DNA from: DASQDN01 sp963844855
Lineage (GTDB): Bacteria > Acidobacteriota > Terriglobia > Bryobacterales > Bryobacteraceae
Direction: 5' to 3'
Assembly: GCA_963844855.1 (NCBI GenBank)
Contig: CAWJQP010000076.1
Coordinates: 186,001 to 250,000 of the forward strand
Length of the DNA stretch: 64,000 nt
Shown here: in pieces, positions 56,863-64,000 of the stretch
Position numbering within the stretch: the stretch's first letter is position 1
Layout of the letters: every line of letters starts with the position of its first letter
Position numbers and translations under genes: made by a program
The notes under the pieces: model-generated
Database searches by the model: none
The model's input: only the letters and a program-made list of their open reading frames with translations
Told to the model about the DNA's origin: nothing

Positions 56863-57189
56863 ATGATGTCATCTCGAAACGACAAAGATCGTTTGCAGGC
56901 CGAAGCATGGATTGGCGATGCCATACTCTGTCTCTGGGCTCGACTTCACATTTTGCACGACGCGGGCCTTGTCGATGGCCCAAAGTGTATTCGCATAACA
57001 AGCAACCAGTTCCTCGCAGCGTTTGGCGACCCTACGGCAGTCGAAGCCGAACTCGGCCGCGTGTATCAAACGCAGGGTGAAGCCGCGGCATTTCGATGGA
57101 TAGAAGAACGTCTTGCTCCGACGTTCTTGCGACAGGAAGAGAACCGGCGTAAGCGTTTGGGAACGCGTCGAGTTAGCGAGCAAGGCTAG
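56863..57189 (+). CDS. Single-domain RNase III-like protein
   Basis: 108 residues. LQAEAWIGDAILCLWARLHI corresponds to the RNase III/Mini-III signature (E-x-x-G-D-A-V-L). TSNQFLAAFGD follows, and TAVEAELGRVYQTQGEAAAFRWIEERL mimics the second acidic helix (E-A-x-x-G-x-x-Y...G...A). It has no dsRNA-binding domain and is shorter than Mini-III (about 130). It could cleave structured RNA or be a catalytically altered relative. ATG at 56863 adjoins the porin stop. Confidence 0.6.
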   Translation: MMSSRNDKDRLQAEAWIGDAILCLWARLHILHDAGLVDGPKCIRITSNQFLAAFGDPTAVEAELGRVYQTQGEAAAFRWIEERLAPTFLRQEENRRKRLGTRRVSEQG

Positions 57190-58133
57190 TTCGGACGTTT
57201 CCGATATGGCTCCGCCCCAACGCGATATCCTTTGCGAGCTCTCACTTCGGCGCGAGGATACCTAAGCTTGGCGGACGGCGTGAGTTCCACCGCGATCTGG
57301 CGGTATCCAGGAGTGCCCGAGTCGGGCATGTTGTAGTGGATGCTATAGCGCGTACGAATTCGCTCGATCATGCGACTGAAAGCTTCGCCGGCTTCATCAG
57401 CCCTCACTGCCTCCCCACCTGACTGCTCCGAGATGGTGAAGACGTCCGGCGGCGTAAAGTCTGGATTGAGCGTCCGTCCCTTCGACAGCGGACTGGGACG
57501 ATTGCCTTTACCAACGACAATCGCATTCATCACGGCGCTCGAGGAATGTAGTGACGCGATTACCGGTTCATCGGGGCTCTTATAGTTGAGCCCGAGGTTG
57601 TCTGTGAGAACCAGGAGCGCCTTGCGGCCTGTATCGCCGGCCTTGTCCTGCATATAGTCGGCCGCGGCCAAAAGAGCATCGTTGATGTTCGTAGCCGTCC
57701 CGACGCTCTCGTCAGCTGCTGCGAGCCGGATCTCCGATGCGACTTCATTCATATCGTCAGTGAACTCTTTTCGTACGTGAGATTCGCGCGCGAACACCAT
57801 CACCGCTACCCGATCGCTTGGCCGCAAAAATCGCAGCGATCGTCGCGCGACATCCGCAACCTGTTCCACATGCTTCCGCATACTGCCGCTCACATCGAGC
57901 AGAAGCACTAGCGAGAGCGGCTCTTTTTCCCGTCCAAAATATACGATTGGCTGCGGGCGGTCGTCTTCACGGACGATGAAATCCTTGGCAGTCAGATCGG
58001 TAACTACGTTGCCGTCCTGAATCACTTGCGCATCCACGCGCACGTTCGCTACGCCAGATTTGAATGTTACGTCGCTGCTCTCCTGCGCCCGGGCGGCGGA
58101 TACTAAGAGAAGTAGCAACGTGAGACAGATCAT
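57186..58133 (-). CDS. Exported VWFA-domain protein (acidobacterial type)
   Basis: 315 residues from ATG at 58133. Signal peptide (MICLTLLLLLVSAARAQ), then VTDLTAKDFIVREDDRPQPIVYF and a von Willebrand factor A domain. LSLVLLLDVSGSMRKHVEQV has the MIDAS D-x-S-x-S, with Thr and Asp sites in LVLTDNLGLN. The arrangement is that of the VWFA-related domain family expanded in Acidobacteriota (TIGR03436). Function unknown, probably envelope protein binding. The start lies inside the selB start region on the other strand (14-bp overlap). Confidence 0.82.
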   Translation of the reverse strand: MICLTLLLLLVSAARAQESSDVTFKSGVANVRVDAQVIQDGNVVTDLTAKDFIVREDDRPQPIVYFGREKEPLSLVLLLDVSGSMRKHVEQVADVARRSLRFLRPSDRVAVMVFARESHVRKEFTDDMNEVASEIRLAAADESVGTATNINDALLAAADYMQDKAGDTGRKALLVLTDNLGLNYKSPDEPVIASLHSSSAVMNAIVVGKGNRPSPLSKGRTLNPDFTPPDVFTISEQSGGEAVRADEAGEAFSRMIERIRTRYSIHYNMPDSGTPGYRQIAVELTPSAKLRYPRAEVRARKGYRVGAEPYRKRPN

Positions 58134-59973
58134 TGCCGGCACAGCTGGACATATTGACCACGGCAAAACGGCGCTTGTGCGCGCTTTGACCGGCATCGAT
58201 ACTGACCGGTTGGAGGAAGAGAAACGTCGGGGCATATCCATAGATATCGGATTCGCGCACTTAGATCTTCAGGATCTTCGTGTCGCACTTATAGACGTTC
58301 CTGGGCATGAAAAGTTCATCAAAAACATGCTGGCCGGTGTGACGGGCATTGATTTTGTTCTATTTACAGTCGCTGCGAACGAATCAATAAAACCCCAAAC
58401 ACGAGAACATTTTGACATTTGCCGCCTCCTCGGCATTCAGGCCGGGATAGTGGCGCTGACCAAATGCGATCTGGTGGATGAGGATACCGTAGGCGTAGCC
58501 AAGCTCGAGATTGAGGATTTCGTTAAGAATTCTTTTCTCCAAAATGCGCCGATCATACCGGTCAGCAGTGTTACGGGGGAGGGGCTCGACACACTACGCG
58601 CCGCGATATCGCGAATCGCGATAGCCAAAGCTTCGCGTGATGCAACGCAGTTCTTTCGCATGCCGATTGATCGCTCATTCCTGATGCCAGGTTTCGGTTC
58701 GATTGTTACAGGCACCGTGCTCTCAGGGGCCGTCCATTCCGAGGACGAACTCGAACTGTATCCCTCAGGAGAGTTGGTTCGTGTCCGCGGTCTTCAAGTT
58801 CAGGGCCAAGAAGCGAAACTCGCCTCAGCGGGGCAGCGAGCTGCTTTAAACCTCACAGGCGCAACCCCGGAGAAACTCGCGCGGGGTTCGACACTCGGAT
58901 CGAAAGGCGCCTTCGCGTCTACGACGATCTTCGACGGTGTTCTTGATCTGCTGCCTTCAGCAAAGCCGCTGAAGAACGGTTCGCCGATACATTTTCATGC
59001 CGGAACAGCGGAAGCCCCCGCTGAAGTCCGCACACTCGACAATCTTCCTGTGATCGAACCCGGAGCGAAGACGATGGTCCGTATTGTTCTGAAGAAGCCG
59101 TTGCTCCTGTTACCCGGTGATCGTTTTATCATTCGCATGTTCTCTCCGGTCGTAACGATTGGCGGCGGCCAAGTACTCGATTGTGATCCTCCGCGACGCT
59201 CATCTCGAGCGAAACTTTTCGCGCGCGCTCACAAGCTGGCGAGCTCATCCCTATCGGAAAGCCTGGCGTTTCTGGTCTCTGAAGCGCCCGAGGGTATGCC
59301 GATCGCCAAGTTATCCGCGCAATCCGGATTACGTGCGGAAAAGATACTCGCCTCTTTGCCATTGGAAGTGCATCGTTTTGACAGCTGGTTGATGCATAAC
59401 GAGATCGCAAAGGCTCGTCTGTCGAGTTGGAAGAGTCGTCTCGCCGCATTTCACAAAGCTCATCCACTCCTACAGGGGATAGGCAAAGAAGAGCTGCGCC
59501 GTGACTTGCCCAACGCGCCGATGCGCGCCTTTGAAGGATTGATGGCGTTCGATAAGCAGTTTGTCGTGGAAGGCGAGTTTGTTCGCCTCGCCAATCACAA
59601 GCTGGCTCTGCAGGATGACGAACGCGAAGCGTCCCTTAGAATCGAGGCTGCGTTCGAAAAAGCTGGACTACAGGCTCCCGCAGTATCGGAGGTCCTCGCC
59701 GCCTGTGGAGTCGATCAAACGCGCGCGCGAACTCTGCTGCAACTGCTCTTCCGAGAGGGACGGCTGGTCCGGTTCTCTGAAGATTTTATGTTGCACAGCA
59801 GCGCGGCAAAATCTCTCAAAGAGACTCTGTCGAGCCGCAAGGGACAGCGTTTTTCGGTCGGCGATTTCAAAGACTGGACCGGTGTCTCGCGCAAGTATGC
59901 GATTCCCCTACTCGAATGGCTCGACCGCGAACGCATCACGCGCCGGGACGGCGACGCGCGGATCGTGCTCTGA
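58120..59973 (+). CDS. selB: Selenocysteine-specific elongation factor SelB
   Basis: 617 residues from GTG at 58120. A translation GTPase that brings Sec-tRNA to UGA codons with a SECIS. G1 GHIDHGKT, G2 KRRGISIDIGFA, G3 DVPGHEKF and G4 TKCD are complete. Domain II (MPGFGSIVTGTVLSG) and a long C-terminal winged-helix region (about 380-617) that binds SECIS RNA follow. selA, selC and any selenoprotein are outside the window. Divergent overlap with the VWFA gene. Confidence 0.92.
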   Translation: MRQIIAGTAGHIDHGKTALVRALTGIDTDRLEEEKRRGISIDIGFAHLDLQDLRVALIDVPGHEKFIKNMLAGVTGIDFVLFTVAANESIKPQTREHFDICRLLGIQAGIVALTKCDLVDEDTVGVAKLEIEDFVKNSFLQNAPIIPVSSVTGEGLDTLRAAISRIAIAKASRDATQFFRMPIDRSFLMPGFGSIVTGTVLSGAVHSEDELELYPSGELVRVRGLQVQGQEAKLASAGQRAALNLTGATPEKLARGSTLGSKGAFASTTIFDGVLDLLPSAKPLKNGSPIHFHAGTAEAPAEVRTLDNLPVIEPGAKTMVRIVLKKPLLLLPGDRFIIRMFSPVVTIGGGQVLDCDPPRRSSRAKLFARAHKLASSSLSESLAFLVSEAPEGMPIAKLSAQSGLRAEKILASLPLEVHRFDSWLMHNEIAKARLSSWKSRLAAFHKAHPLLQGIGKEELRRDLPNAPMRAFEGLMAFDKQFVVEGEFVRLANHKLALQDDEREASLRIEAAFEKAGLQAPAVSEVLAACGVDQTRARTLLQLLFREGRLVRFSEDFMLHSSAAKSLKETLSSRKGQRFSVGDFKDWTGVSRKYAIPLLEWLDRERITRRDGDARIVL

Positions 59974-59981
59974 AGGGTCGC

Positions 59982-59987
59982 TATACT
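59982..59987 (+). promoter_or_regulatory. TATACT -10-like box 7 nt before a GTG start
   Basis: TATACT at 59982-59987 and the isocitrate dehydrogenase GTG at 59995. No Shine-Dalgarno. It fits leaderless initiation. Confidence 0.45.
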
Positions 59988-59994
59988 CGTTTTC

Positions 59995-61002
59995 GTGCCC
60001 TACCCTGTCACGCTCATACCCGGAGACGGAATCGGACCTGAAGTCGCAGACGCTACTGTGCGCGCGGTGGATGCAACAGGCGTGGCGATCGACTGGAAAC
60101 GCGTGGAGTTGACTGCCAGCATCATCGAAAAATCTGGTCAAAGTCTGCCGAATCACATAATCGAGTCTTTGGATGCGACGAGAGTGGGCTTGAAGGGACC
60201 GGTCGCAACTCCCGTCGCCGGAGGTTTTCAAAGCGTGAATGTGGCCCTTCGGAAGAAGATGGACCTCTACGCGAATGTTCGACCGGTTCGCACACTTCCC
60301 GGCGTCAAAACGCGGTACATGGACGTCACCATCGACATGGTTATTTTCCGGGAGAACACAGAGGATGTCTATTCAGGACTGGAGCACGAGGTCATCACTG
60401 ATGTTGTCGAGAGTTTGAAGATTATTACACGCCGCGCATCCATTCGCATCGCGGAGGCCGCCTTCAATTACGCAGTGAATGGCCGCAAGCGCGTAACTGC
60501 CGTCCACAAGGCGAATATCATGAAGCTCAGCGACGGCCTCTTCTTACGCTGCTGTCGTGAAGTCGCGTCGCGGCACCCGCAAATCGAATACAAAGAATTA
60601 ATCGTGGATAACGCCGCGATGCAACTTGTCATGCGACCCGAGACATTTGACATCCTGCTATTGCCGAATCTATACGGCGATATCGTTTCCGACCTCGCCG
60701 CTGGCCTTGTTGGAGGACTCGGCATCGTTCCGGGAGCCAATATGGGTGAGAACCACGCCGTCTTTGAAGCTGTGCACGGCAGCGCCCCCGACATTGCCGG
60801 GAGAGGAATTGCCAATCCCAGCGCGCTGATGTTGTCTGCCGTGATGATGCTTCGCCATCTTGGCGAGGTCGATGCGTCCATCCGTCTGCAAACGGCTATT
60901 GAGCAGGTTTATCGCGAGGCGAAAACGCTCACCTCGGATGTGGGTGGAAGAGCTTCCACCTCTGAATTTACCGATGCCGTCTGTGCTGCTCTAAAGAGCT
61001 GA
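59995..61002 (+). CDS. Isocitrate/isopropylmalate dehydrogenase family (NAD-type IDH)
   Basis: 335 residues. IPGDGIGPEV at the N-terminus, ENTEDVYSGLEH (the isocitrate-type Asn/Glu-rich loop), HKANIMKLSDGLFL with the catalytic Lys, and the YGDIVSDLAAGLVGGLG metal-binding Asp residues are present. HGSAPDIAGRGIANPSA is the NAD-binding loop. Single-domain, homologous to eukaryotic and bacterial NAD-IDH and homoisocitrate dehydrogenase. I favour isocitrate dehydrogenase. GTG start. Confidence 0.85.
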   Translation: MPYPVTLIPGDGIGPEVADATVRAVDATGVAIDWKRVELTASIIEKSGQSLPNHIIESLDATRVGLKGPVATPVAGGFQSVNVALRKKMDLYANVRPVRTLPGVKTRYMDVTIDMVIFRENTEDVYSGLEHEVITDVVESLKIITRRASIRIAEAAFNYAVNGRKRVTAVHKANIMKLSDGLFLRCCREVASRHPQIEYKELIVDNAAMQLVMRPETFDILLLPNLYGDIVSDLAAGLVGGLGIVPGANMGENHAVFEAVHGSAPDIAGRGIANPSALMLSAVMMLRHLGEVDASIRLQTAIEQVYREAKTLTSDVGGRASTSEFTDAVCAALKS

Positions 61003-61003
61003 G

Positions 61004-62119
61004 TTAGCGCCACAGCAACTCCAGTTCATAAGTGTCCGATCCGCCATCACTGTCGTTGATCTCGACAATTGCGGTGTAGTTGTTGTTCGCTGAAGGACGT
61101 TGCACCACAGCTACTTCTCCCCTTCCCCTCAATTTATTTACACTGACATCGACATTGCGCCTTGGTACCGCGCTTCCGAATGCTACTTGCTCGCCGTAGA
61201 TTTCCGCTCCAGTCAACCGTTGCGCATAGGCCTGGTTGCCTCGGAAGCTGACTCGAACACGGCCGTCGATTTGTCCCGTCCATCGCGCCCCACCAGGAAC
61301 ACTTTGTTCGGGATTGTTCCCATATGTGCTGCCGGGTGACAAGATTCCACCGACGCTCTGGTCTCCTAGGCCGTTCTCATCCCAGGAAAGCGTGAGGCTA
61401 TAAGCGCCTACTCCTGCTTGTGGGTCGACGATGCGAATCTTGGCCGTATAGTTATTGCTGTCATCCGGCTGCTCTGCCAGCTCGACTTGGCCTCGGCCCT
61501 GGACTTCCTGCAAAGCAACCTGAACTGGACGTCGTGGAAGCGGGTTGCTGATGTCGGACTGCTGGTTGTAGACGGACCGGCCGCGTACCGCAGTATTCAA
61601 GACTTGACGGCCGCGCAGCAAGATAAATACTTCGTTATCAACTTCGCCCGACCAGCGGGCAAGACCCGAGGAGTTTGCCGGCGCCTTATCATTCGTACGG
61701 CTACGTGTTTGATAACCGTCGCGATCATAGCGGCCCGAACTGCGGTTGGAAGCGTTACGATTGTCGGCCCAATAAAAATCGAGCGCAATTGGTTCGGGTC
61801 GACGGCCACTCGTCGAAACTTCTACAGTCGCCGTATAGTCGTTGTTTCGACGAGGCTGCTCTAGGACACGAATCCTGGCAGTTCCCCGTGTTCGGTTCTC
61901 AACTTCAATTCGATCGTTGATAGCTGCCAGAGGCGTAATGAAGCGATGGTTGGTTTGCGAAACGTTTCCATCACGCGTCTCCACATCAACTCGATCCCCC
62001 TGTATTCGAAGAATCGCTACCCCATCTACGGACCCTTCCCACGTGAGCGTAGGTTGATGGTCCCCCTGAGCTACTGTTGCAGTCATTAAAAGTATGGTTC
62101 CAACAAGTGCGTTCCTCAT
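61004..62119 (-). CDS. Exported protein with three tandem repeats of an unnamed domain
   Basis: 371 residues. A signal peptide (LVGTILLMTATVAQG) is followed by three copies of a domain of about 95 residues (about 24-118, 154-250, 278-371). Each copy starts W-x-G-x-V/I-D-(G/N) and has R-G in the next strand. A middle block P-x-x-R-x-V-x-V (copies 2 and 3), then RG...V..QP...NNYTA, and Y-x-L-x-L-x-W at the end complete it. Copy 1 is the most diverged. A spacer rich in Asn/Ser/Arg (about 119-153) and a Gly/Ser spacer separate them. I do not recognise a family. Confidence 0.75.
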   Translation of the reverse strand: MRNALVGTILLMTATVAQGDHQPTLTWEGSVDGVAILRIQGDRVDVETRDGNVSQTNHRFITPLAAINDRIEVENRTRGTARIRVLEQPRRNNDYTATVEVSTSGRRPEPIALDFYWADNRNASNRSSGRYDRDGYQTRSRTNDKAPANSSGLARWSGEVDNEVFILLRGRQVLNTAVRGRSVYNQQSDISNPLPRRPVQVALQEVQGRGQVELAEQPDDSNNYTAKIRIVDPQAGVGAYSLTLSWDENGLGDQSVGGILSPGSTYGNNPEQSVPGGARWTGQIDGRVRVSFRGNQAYAQRLTGAEIYGEQVAFGSAVPRRNVDVSVNKLRGRGEVAVVQRPSANNNYTAIVEINDSDGGSDTYELELLWR

Positions 62120-62179
62120 AACACTTGTCTGACGCCGATTCTAGATAGAAGATCACGGTGTTATACGTCAAATTAAGCA

Positions 62180-63220
62180 ATGCTAACGGAACAGCCGCAC
62201 CGAAGATTAAACCCCTTGACCCGGGAATGGGTGCTCGTCTCACCACATCGCACCCAACGGCCGTGGCAAGGGCAAGTTGAGAAGACTCCACAACCTACGC
62301 CGATTCGTTACGACCCCCAGTGTTATCTCTGTCCTGGCAACTCCCGGGCCGGCGGCGTTAAGAATCCGGAATACGAAACAACCTTCATCTTCGACAACGA
62401 TTTCGCCGCGTTGAAACCCGAGATCCCGGTCTTTGACCATGATCGAGATGGCCTGCTTGTCTCCAAATCCGAACAAGGCATCTGTCGCGTCGTGTGTTTC
62501 TTACCAGATCACAGCTTGACGGTTGCGCGTATGAAGGTGGAAGAGATACGGCGTGTGATTGATACTTGGACCGACCAGTACCTCGAGCTCGGCGCGCACT
62601 CGACAATCAATTCCGTTCAGATCTTCGAAAATCGTGGAGAGATGATGGGCGCCAGCAATCCCCATCCCCATTGTCAGATCTGGTCGAACGAAACGCTGCC
62701 AAACGAGCACGGCAAAGAATTGGCTTCGTTTCGCGATTTTCGCGTCGCTCGAGCACGCTGCCTGCTTTGTGAATACTTGAAGATAGAGGAATCCGAGGGC
62801 AGCCGCATCGTTTGTGAAAACGAGGCATTCCAGGCGGTTGTCCCGTTCTGGGCGGTGTGGCCGTTCGAAACATTAGTGATGTCGAAGCGCCATTTCGGAA
62901 GCCTCGAGCAGATGGACGATGCCGAGAAAACCGACCTGGCAAGCCTGATGAAGCGTCTGACGACTCGCTATGACAATCTGTTTGAAACCTCTTTTCCCTA
63001 CACGATGGGTTTCCACCAGCGGCCAACCGACGGTCAGGCGCACGACGAGTGGCACTTTCATGCCCACTACTACCCCCCGTTGCTACGTTCGGCCACCGTA
63101 CGTAAGTTCATGGTGGGTTACGAGCTATTGGCGACCCCGCAGCGCGACATTACGCCGGAGTCGGCTGCTCAACGCCTCGCCGAATTGAGCGAACAACACT
63201 ATCTGGGCAGTGAAGTATAA
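62180..63220 (+). CDS. galT: Galactose-1-phosphate uridylyltransferase
   Basis: 346 residues. Leloir pathway: swaps UMP between UDP-glucose and galactose-1-phosphate. NPLTREWVLVSPHR at the start, zinc-binding CYLC and a later CLLCEYL, SNPHPHCQIW with the nucleophile His (H-x-H-x-Q), and HFHAHYYPP are conserved. ATG at 62180 has no clear ribosome site. Divergent from the repeat protein. Confidence 0.93.
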   Translation: MLTEQPHRRLNPLTREWVLVSPHRTQRPWQGQVEKTPQPTPIRYDPQCYLCPGNSRAGGVKNPEYETTFIFDNDFAALKPEIPVFDHDRDGLLVSKSEQGICRVVCFLPDHSLTVARMKVEEIRRVIDTWTDQYLELGAHSTINSVQIFENRGEMMGASNPHPHCQIWSNETLPNEHGKELASFRDFRVARARCLLCEYLKIEESEGSRIVCENEAFQAVVPFWAVWPFETLVMSKRHFGSLEQMDDAEKTDLASLMKRLTTRYDNLFETSFPYTMGFHQRPTDGQAHDEWHFHAHYYPPLLRSATVRKFMVGYELLATPQRDITPESAAQRLAELSEQHYLGSEV

Positions 63221-63221
63221 T
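63216..63221 (+). promoter_or_regulatory. TATAAT -10 box for infA
   Basis: TATAAT at 63216-63221 overlaps the galT stop. The expected start is about 63228, right at the beginning of a hairpin. Confidence 0.4.
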
Positions 63222-63226
63222 TGGGT

Positions 63227-63248
63227 GGCGAAGTGTAGCAACTTCGCC
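63227..63248 (+). other. Hairpin in the infA leader
   Basis: GGCGAAGT (63227-63234) pairs with ACTTCGCC (63241-63248), 6-nt loop. No T-run follows, so it may be a 5'-leader structure rather than a galT terminator. infA starts 24 nt later, with AGAGGAAG. Confidence 0.5.
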
Positions 63249-63271
63249 CAAACCCATAACTTAAGAGGAAG

Positions 63272-63490
63272 ATGAGCAAAGAAGATTGTATTGAAGTGAC
63301 CGGGACCGTAGTCGAAAAGTTCCCGAGTGGTTTGTTTAGTGTCCAGCTTGATGCCGACCGCACCGTTCTTGCCCACCTGGCCGGAAAACTTCGGCGCAAT
63401 CGTATCCGGGTTCTCGCCGGCGACCGCGTGACGATGGAGCTTTCCCCCTACGATCTCACCAAGGGCCGGATTACTTATCGGCACAAATAA
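63272..63490 (+). CDS. infA: Translation initiation factor IF-1
   Basis: 72 residues, an S1/OB fold. EDCIEVTGTVVEKFPSGLF, VLAHLAGKLRRNRIRVLAGD and LTKGRITYRHK are the family pattern. Occupies the ribosomal A site with IF-3. The ribosome site AGAGGAAG precedes the ATG. Not in an S10-spc operon context here. Confidence 0.93.
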   Translation: MSKEDCIEVTGTVVEKFPSGLFSVQLDADRTVLAHLAGKLRRNRIRVLAGDRVTMELSPYDLTKGRITYRHK

Positions 63491-63582
63491 TACGCGCTTT
63501 TTCTGTCAACACGAAAAGTGCCGTTCACGAAAGTAGCGAATTTTTCTTTGATCCGAACTACCCCTTCCCTGTCAGTGTCTTA

Positions 63583-63599
63583 GCGTCGCTGCGCGACGC
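63583..63599. other. Perfect short hairpin upstream of the AAA gene
   Basis: GCGTCGC (63583-63589), TGC loop, GCGACGC (63593-63599). It could terminate infA weakly or be an operator for the next gene; no T-run. Confidence 0.4.
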
Positions 63600-63665
63600 A
63601 CAATCGCTTGTCATACGCCTGTTTTTTACGACCTTGGTTTCTATACTTGAGCCAAGGAGATCGGC

Positions 63666-64000
63666 GTGATTTTAAGCAACTCGCAGCCGCCACGAAAAAT
63701 GAAGAGAAATAACGGCGGTAGCACCGATATATTGACGAAACTGGCAGGTAAGGTAATCGGACAGCCTCAAGCGCTGTCGTCGATTGTGCCCTACGTGCAT
63801 ATGTACAATGCGGGTCTGTCCCCCGAGGGTCGCCCGGTTGGAGTGTTTCTTCTGCTTGGTCCGACGGGTACAGGCAAGACCCGTACAGTAGAGGCGCTGG
63901 CAGAAGTTCTCCATGGTTCGCGCAAACACATGGTACGCGTCGATTGCGGCGAGTACCAGCTGGATCACGAAGTCGCGAAGCTAATAGGCGCGCCCCCCGG
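63666..64000 (+). CDS. Clp/AAA+ ATPase, N-terminal part, runs off the window
   Basis: At least 111 residues from GTG at 63666, with AAGGAG 6 nt upstream. TDILTKLAGKVIGQPQALSSIVPYV precedes Walker A GPTGTGKTRTVEALAE, then VRVDCGEYQLDHEVAKLIGAPP, the ClpB/ClpA second-module (AAA_2) pattern. The short N-terminus means only one ATPase module, not a full ClpB. The gene is truncated by the window end. Confidence 0.8.
   Translation, partial: MILSNSQPPRKMKRNNGGSTDILTKLAGKVIGQPQALSSIVPYVHMYNAGLSPEGRPVGVFLLLGPTGTGKTRTVEALAEVLHGSRKHMVRVDCGEYQLDHEVAKLIGAPP

Noticed and set aside
58120..59973. SelB as a hint that in-frame TGA breaks here are selenocysteine codons
   Set aside because: None of the broken genes belongs to a known selenoprotein family, and the breaks are frame changes rather than in-frame TGA codons.

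Overview
The window looks like a chromosomal segment of an acidobacterium, most plausibly near the Solibacter/Bryobacter side of Acidobacteriota. I infer this from gene content: two large Oar-type TonB-dependent receptors with a carboxypeptidase-regulatory N-terminal domain, a PL10 pectate lyase, an FAD 'xanthan lyase-type' oxidoreductase, a VWFA protein of the acidobacterial type, a PEP-CTERM-like tail, BrnT/BrnA and VapBC modules, and many exported proteins without close named relatives. I see no phage, IS element, CRISPR array or rRNA operon. One tRNA, Val(TAC), is present.

Layout. 1-6.7 kb: class-III aminotransferase coupled to a Gfo/Idh/MocA oxidoreductase, a DUF2007-like protein, and a heavily frameshifted Oar receptor. 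6.7-7.5 kb: no recognisable gene. 7.5-19.2 kb: intact Oar receptor with an overlapping TPR protein, di-haem peroxidase, beta-propeller protein, VOC protein, pectate lyase, FAD oxidoreductase, and a PEP-CTERM-like miniprotein. 19.2-23.7 kb: the classical translation operon ffh-rpsP-khpA-rimM-trmD-rplS-rnhB on the minus strand. 23.8-28.3 kb: YbaK-type deacylase, M15 peptidase, dienelactone hydrolase, TerC, acetamidase/formamidase and a small Cys protein. 28.4-32.6 kb: an ABC ATPase plus membrane-fusion protein, a LolA-like exported protein, and VapBC. 32.8-36.8 kb: DapA-family lyase, esterase and aromatic amino acid decarboxylase-type enzyme, tightly packed. 36.8-43.6 kb: hybrid histidine kinase, pyrD-ridA, BrnTA, aroB-ubiE, nadB. 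43.6-48.7 kb: hslVU, FN3 lipoprotein, tRNA-Val, recA, HU, tatA. 48.9-53.2 kb: speA, exported protein, SDR, MerR-TPR regulator. 53.3-64 kb: feoAB, alginate-export porin, RNase III-like miniprotein, VWFA protein, selB, isocitrate dehydrogenase, three-repeat exported protein, galT, infA, and the start of a Clp/AAA ATPase.

The most important caution concerns reading frames. At least 17 genes are broken by single-base indels, including genes that should be essential or nearly so (ffh, rimM, trmD, rplS, recA, aroB). Where I could place the indel, most are one extra base, often in a short homopolymer. Three stretches are clean (about 14.4-19.5, 32.8-36.8 and 50.9-63.5 kb), while others are dense with errors. 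I read this as consensus or sequencing error rather than decay. It also creates two false gene fusions (HslV-HslU and AroB-UbiE), which I have split. Coordinates of broken genes run from the inferred true start to the inferred true stop.

The best candidates for something new are: a MerR-TPR protein divergent from feoAB, with a perfect dyad placed between the -35 and -10 of the feo promoter; a set of genes with TATACT/TACACT-like -10 boxes only 6-9 nt before the start codon and no Shine-Dalgarno, which suggests leaderless transcription; an exported protein made of three copies of an unnamed domain of about 95 residues; a 108-residue RNase III-like protein; and two tiny genes (32 and 42 codons) with good ribosome binding sites.
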